Below, in pieces: positions 36,101-38,689 of a stretch of DNA of 38,689 bases. The DNA comes from an uncultured Saprospiraceae bacterium. Lineage in GTDB: Bacteria; Bacteroidota; Bacteroidia; Chitinophagales; Saprospiraceae. The notes under the pieces are model-generated. The model was not told the origin of the DNA. It did not search any database and was given only the letters and a program-made list of their open reading frames with translations. Numbering within the stretch: position 1 is the stretch's first letter; each line of letters starts with the position of its first letter. The stretch lies in NCBI GenBank assembly GCA_937981555.1, contig CALJOK010000023.1, positions 1 to 38,689 of the forward strand, given 5' to 3'. A program made the position numbers and the translations under genes.

Positions 36101-38689
36101 GTTAATGGAGGAAGTACAGATAACTGTGCAGCTGTATCACAATTAACTTATGCATTGGATAAAATGGATTTCACATGTGCTGATTTAGGTGCTAACATTG
36201 TTACACTTTCAGTTACTGATCCTTGTGGAAACACAGGAACTTGTGAAGCTACTATTACAGTAGAAGATAACATTGATCCAATTATTACTTGCCCAGGCGA
36301 TATGGTTATACACCTAGATCCAGGTGCATGTGATCAAGTAATTTCTTACGATGTATTGGCTACTGATAACTGTGATGTAACTGTTGCTCAAATTTCTGGA
36401 TTGTATAGCTCAGGCGATGCTTTCCCAATTGGAGGACCTTACGTTTTAGTTTATGAAGCAACTGATGAAGCTGGAAATACTGCTCAATGTTCATTCTCTG
36501 TAACAGTATTTGAGTATGTTCCTACTTCAACTGATTTAGGATGCAATAGCTTAGTTCATGTTTCATTAGATGAAAACTGTGAAGCATTAGTTACTGCTGA
36601 TATGGTATTAGAAGGTAACAACTTCGGTTGTTATGATGATTATGTAGTTACAATTATTGATGCTAATGGAAATACTGTAATTGGTAATTTATTAACATTA
36701 ACTCATGTAGGAACTACTGTAACGGTATCTATATTAGATCCTGATACAGGTAATATCTGTTGGGGAGAAATCTTAGTAGAGGATAAATTAATCCCTACAT
36801 TTGATTGTCCTGCTGACATAGATGTAACTTGTAATGGAGCAACTGCTCCAGCAATTACAGGAGAACCTACTTTGACTAGTTGTGAAACTAGTGTAACGAT
36901 TGAATTCGAAGATGACTATACTGATTTTGGTTGTGCAGGTGATCCAAGTGATTCTTCTGTAAGAGCTAGAATCATTCGTACTTGGACTGTAACTGATGAA
37001 TCAGGAAATTCTGACCAATGCGTTCAGAACATTAATATCTTGAAACCAGCTTTAGCTGATGTTGTTTTCCCTAATGACTTAGATGAAATCAATGGAGCTG
37101 CTTTAGATTGTGCAGCAGTTGCAGCTAACCCTGCATTGACTGGACCTAACTTTACTGGTTACCCAGAGTATGCAAATCAAGATGTTACTCCTGGTGGATT
37201 ATGTGCATTCTCAATCGGATATGTAGATTCTGAATTGGAAATTTGTGCTGGAGGATCTAGCTACGAGGTGATTAGAACTTGGACTGTTAGAAATATGTGT
37301 GAGCCTTTAGTACCTGGTATTAACCCAGTTCAACACATCCAATCTATCAAAGTATTGGATACGACTGCACCAGATTTAACTTGCCCAGCTCCTACTACAT
37401 TATCTACTTCATCTAACTCTTGTGATGTTGCAGTTACTTTGCCAGCGGCAAATGTAAGTGATGACTGTTCAGGATATGAAGTTTATGTAGAAACTTCTAA
37501 TGGTACAATCTACTCTAACGGTGGATTTATCGGAACTTACGGTTTAGGAGATCACACAGTAACTTATTATGCTACTGATGCATGTGGAAATATTTCTTCA
37601 TGTGATTACACATTTACTGTTGCTGATGTAACTTCACCTATTGCAATTTGCGATGAGCATACAACTGTTGCAATTGGATCTGATGGTACTGCATCTATTA
37701 ATGCAATCACATTTGATGATGGAAGTTTTGATGCTTGTAGTGATGTTACTTTAGACGTTCGAAGAATGGATAACCCGGCTTGTCCTGGTTCTGATTTCAC
37801 ATCATTCGGATCAAGTGTACCATTCTTCTGTTGTGATGTAAACACTATCGTAATGGTAGAGTTAAGAGTAACTGATGCAGCAGGTAATACAAACTCATGT
37901 ATGGTAGAAGTAGAAGTTGAGGACAAAATTAACCCAACTATTATCTGTGCTTCAGATAAAGATGTTGAGTGTTCTGAAACTTACTTAGACTATATCGTAG
38001 TTGGACAACCATTACCACAAGATGCAATTGATGCAAATGGAGAAGCTGTAGCTTCAGATAACTGCCCAGGTGTAACTCTTACAAATAATGTAATCGCTAA
38101 CACAGTTGACTGTGGTAACGGAACAATTACAATTGTATGGACTGCTACTGATGCAGGAGGAAGAACTACTTCTTGTATCCAGAGATACTTTGTTGCTAAC
38201 AATGATCCTTTCTTCATTGTAGATACAGAGCACAGATTAACTCCAATTAATCACAACTTACCTGCAGTAGGACCTCACTCATCTCAGGATGATGTTGAAT
38301 GGCCAGCAGATATTGAATTGACTACATGTGGATTAGGTTTAGAGCCAGCTGACTTAGTTGGAAACTATCCATTAGATGCTTACCCACAAATTTTCGAAGG
38401 AGCTTGTAACAACATCGCAGTTGGACACGAAGATCAAGTACTTGATTTTGGAGTTGCAGATGCATGTTTGAAAGTATTGAGAAAATGGTATGTAATTGAC
38501 TGGTGTCAAGCAGGAGCTAACCAAGATCCAACTCAACTTGGACCTGGTGTATGGCACTATACACAAATCATTAAAGTAATTAACTCTAATGATCCAAACG
38601 TAACAGTAGTAGATTTCCCATCAGTAATTGATAACTATGATGCAAATTGTGGAAACGCATTCGCAGCATTTGAAATCACAGCTGATGAT
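30146..38689 (+). CDS. Giant SprB-repeat and HYR-domain surface adhesin, 3' end outside window
   Basis: The frame is open from the ATG at 30146 to the window edge, 2848 codons without a stop. An N-terminal extension (MERMIFTFDQVLNRNWNSLT) precedes the signal core (CWSLLLVGFCFVF). Twenty-one SprB-type repeats follow (nt about 30280-35506) with the pattern SCNGGSDG...GGTxPYxYxWS...LxAGTYxVTVTDANGCT...EPTxL, two cysteines per repeat. The last 20 form five ABCD super-units. From about 35515 to the edge, roughly ten HYR-like domains follow (TCPGDMVIHL, DNCDVTV, YEATDEAGNTAQC; repeated TTAP/NIDP junctions). One differs (about 36520-36785; LGCNSLVHVSLDENCEA). SprB repeats are named after the mobile gliding adhesin of Flavobacterium. 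A T9SS sorting domain is expected beyond the edge but is not visible. Adhesion or gliding is inferred. Confidence 0.92.
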   Translation, partial: MERMIFTFDQVLNRNWNSLTRSCWSLLLVGFCFVFNTSQMTAQDCTLSASFAEVNNISCNGAMDGSILLEAEVAQSGTLFSRYIQYQWSNGAVTKGISGLAPGLYEVTVTEFALTPPIPLLGNPPDILVCTKELEITLTEPFELTAIVASVNNVSCNGGSDGDIYMDVQGGTAPYNYFWLGATAADNTQDAVDVPAGAYTFSVIDANGCRVDILDIVVGEPTAVTVTIDGVTDADCAGNETGSATATGAGGTGAITYTWSDGSTGATAEDLHAGGYSVTATDENGCTAQASTFIADPNAIDVKINDLTNVSCNGGSDGSVSIDVTDNPTGGTPPYILSFVYYNGTLISTPNTPLDGSGASLNSLLYTDMIAGQYTFFVTDVNGCRVSTITTIDEPTLLISDIITSTDASCNGDADGTATVYATGGTTAYTYAWNDPAAQTTATATGLASGTYTVTITDANDCEVENTVTIGEPAVLSLVPNSPQNVSCNGGSDGFLYIATNGGTGPYNYNWSGSSLSAYFPNDNVEELVDVPAGVYSVVVTDANGCTAQLTNLVITEPTPVTVSIGDVINADCAGGETGSATAYGAGGTGAITYAWSNGQTDAENWGIHAGGYSVTATDANGCTAQASTSISDPNGLSMEVIESSQPWCNGDDNGSVTLGILQTGNLGGTPPYTLVDVYFNGTEVSVNIPFTGNTLYVDDLDAGQYSFVARDDNNCEVAAYFTMDEPNLLISDIITSTDVSCIGDEDGTATVYATGGTTPYTYEWNDPAGQTTATATGLAAGAYMVIVTDANDCQTVQTITIFEPSAVNIFFIAKSDVSCNGGSDGNIFMGANGGTPPYNYDWSGNFPADNTQDAVNVPAGTYSVTITDANGCTDVAAGIIITEPTAVTVSIGNVINADCAGNETGEATATGMGGTGTITYAWSNGQTGANATDLHAGGYSVTATDENGCTAQASTFISDPNALDIVVSDLTNVSCNGGNDGSATIGVTFSPPSGTAPYVLAGYYRNGVWSGFLNLPLGPVTGYTYGIVVNNLTAGQYSFYIDDVNGCRISISTTIDEPTLLIAETISTTDALCNGSFDGTATVNATGGTTPYTYAWSSGAISATATGLAADTYTVTVTDANGCTATSTATIGQPNTLGLSVNGVVNVSCNDGSDGAIYLSTIGGTGPYNYNWSGPGPGFDQVADNVQDALDLPAGTYYVTVTDHNGCTATSTNTITEPSAVTVTIGNVVDADCAGNETGSAVATASGGTGSIYNYAWSNGQNGTNQATATGLHAGGYSVTVTDENGCTAQASTFISDPNGLVMTAFNLTDVTCNGGDDGTTSVVINGGTAPYTFNLPLIATGPNNATATGLAAGSYVFSATDANGCAVSIAVQVDEPTLLIAEIIATTDALCNGSADGTATVNATGGTTGYTYAWSNGQTTATATGLAAGTYGVTVTDANNCTAETSATIGEPDALSLNNSLIIDVTCNGGNDGTIFIQTSGGTGPYNYQWGGPTGAFDANPDNTEDAIGVPAGTYNVTVIDANGCTFTLSDLVVNEPTLLTVSISDVMNANCIGNEDGSATATAAGGTAPYTYSWSNGDATATASALHAGGYTVIATDANGCTAMASISITDPNGLIFGVTESTDVSCNGASDGTATFGIVGGTAPYALIGYIGPNGQQVDLASNPLPVVTGTIFPNMSAGLYAFFVTDANGCLTANNVIIHEPTILFGEIIHQEDVTCIGDNDGEATVNATGGTTPYTYEWSASAGSQTTNTATDLVEGLHSVTVTDANGCTDVVNVVIGQTDDIPPLFTTTIPGDITVECDDIPEPFVLLAAAWHVMDNCSDATDILIEYTETQIDIVCPNTYTLKRQWTITDEAGNTAVHIRNVYVQDTTAPTFTVPAAVTIECDEDTSPANTGDVTDQMDNCSAPADIVVAFTDVDDLTGCGGYTGTITRTWTATDECGNVETKVQVITIEDTTAPTAVCNSFTIELNAQGEASITIAQVNGGSTDNCAAVSQLTYALDKMDFTCADLGANIVTLSVTDPCGNTGTCEATITVEDNIDPIITCPGDMVIHLDPGACDQVISYDVLATDNCDVTVAQISGLYSSGDAFPIGGPYVLVYEATDEAGNTAQCSFSVTVFEYVPTSTDLGCNSLVHVSLDENCEALVTADMVLEGNNFGCYDDYVVTIIDANGNTVIGNLLTLTHVGTTVTVSILDPDTGNICWGEILVEDKLIPTFDCPADIDVTCNGATAPAITGEPTLTSCETSVTIEFEDDYTDFGCAGDPSDSSVRARIIRTWTVTDESGNSDQCVQNINILKPALADVVFPNDLDEINGAALDCAAVAANPALTGPNFTGYPEYANQDVTPGGLCAFSIGYVDSELEICAGGSSYEVIRTWTVRNMCEPLVPGINPVQHIQSIKVLDTTAPDLTCPAPTTLSTSSNSCDVAVTLPAANVSDDCSGYEVYVETSNGTIYSNGGFIGTYGLGDHTVTYYATDACGNISSCDYTFTVADVTSPIAICDEHTTVAIGSDGTASINAITFDDGSFDACSDVTLDVRRMDNPACPGSDFTSFGSSVPFFCCDVNTIVMVELRVTDAAGNTNSCMVEVEVEDKINPTIICASDKDVECSETYLDYIVVGQPLPQDAIDANGEAVASDNCPGVTLTNNVIANTVDCGNGTITIVWTATDAGGRTTSCIQRYFVANNDPFFIVDTEHRLTPINHNLPAVGPHSSQDDVEWPADIELTTCGLGLEPADLVGNYPLDAYPQIFEGACNNIAVGHEDQVLDFGVADACLKVLRKWYVIDWCQAGANQDPTQLGPGVWHYTQIIKVINSNDPNVTVVDFPSVIDNYDANCGNAFAAFEITADD
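30584..31579 (+). repeat. SprB super-repeat 1 (units A1-D1)
   Basis: Conserved first cysteines lie at codons 30611 (A), 30851 (B), 31079 (C) and 31373 (D). A carries NTQDAVDVPAG, B carries DADCAGNETGSA and LHAGGYSVTATDENGCTAQ, C a variable loop and DVNGCRVS with DEPTLLI, D ITSTDASCNGDADGTATV. Confidence 0.85.
31580..32575 (+). repeat. SprB super-repeat 2 (units A2-D2)
   Basis: First cysteine codons are at 31607, 31862, 32090 and 32369. The period from super-repeat 1 is 996 nt for A and D. The D1 and D2 units share a 31-bp identical stretch at 31337-31367 and 32333-32363. Confidence 0.85.
32576..33565 (+). repeat. SprB super-repeat 3 (units A3-D3)
   Basis: First cysteine codons are at 32603, 32843, 33071 and 33365. 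The A unit repeats NTQDAVNVPAGTYSVT, B repeats NADCAGNETGEA, and C carries the longest variable loop. Confidence 0.85.
33566..34522 (+). repeat. SprB super-repeat 4 (units A4-D4)
   Basis: First cysteine codons are at 33593, 33845, 34085 and 34322. The C unit lacks the long loop seen in the others, which shortens this super-repeat to 957 nt. Confidence 0.85.
34523..35506 (+). repeat. SprB super-repeat 5 (units A5-D5)
   Basis: First cysteine codons are at 34550, 34805, 35033 and 35306. This copy is the most divergent: B has NANCIGNEDGSA and D has QEDVTCIGDNDGEATV. It passes directly into the first HYR-like domain. Confidence 0.82.

Noticed and set aside
30403-38566. Several minus-strand frames of 60-106 codons within the SprB/HYR gene
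   Set aside because: They are shadows of the repetitive plus-strand codons and lack starts with context or any domain.

Overview
The window reads as chromosomal DNA of an AT-rich Bacteroidota, most probably a Saprospiria/Saprospiraceae-like bacterium. The grounds are type IX secretion (T9SS) components and cargo with type B C-terminal sorting domains, a PorP/SprF protein, SprB-type repeats, a TonB-dependent receptor, no Shine-Dalgarno-like leaders, and promoter-like TAnnTTTG elements. No tRNA, rRNA, CRISPR array, phage gene or insertion sequence was seen.

Left part (1-16 kb), mostly housekeeping and envelope genes: the 3' end of an OmpA-type outer-membrane protein; a CoA-binding protein and the pyruvate dehydrogenase E2 subunit on the minus strand; recR with a glycosyltransferase fusion gene 8 nt behind it; a hybrid sensor kinase with fused response-regulator and AraC output, whose signal peptide lies upstream of any ATG/GTG/TTG; a small secreted protein; a BtuB-like TonB receptor divergent from a membrane-anchored 5'-nucleotidase with an EF-hand loop; an M20 amidohydrolase; a MacB/FtsX-type permease; and a 52-residue membrane protein.

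Right part (16-38.7 kb), a surface-protein locus. A 1562-residue type B T9SS cargo protein is followed closely by PorP/SprF and by a PorE-like TPR/beta-propeller/OmpA protein, then by a terminator. This looks like a cargo-plus-export unit, analogous to SprB/SprF. Two more giant proteins follow in the same direction as separate units: a 1507-residue type B cargo protein built from two interleaved cysteine-bearing modules I cannot name, and a protein of at least 2848 residues that runs off the window. The last carries 21 SprB-like repeats, of which 20 are arranged as five copies of a four-repeat ABCD super-unit (period about 996 nt), then a chain of HYR-like domains. All three giants have long N-terminal extensions before the hydrophobic signal core.

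Most notable: the ordered super-repeat in the last giant gene, the two-module architecture of the 1507-residue protein, the missing canonical start of the hybrid kinase, the remnant sugar-transferase domain fused to a GT2 enzyme, and several intergenic repeat or hairpin elements, including a 25-bp perfect inverted repeat.
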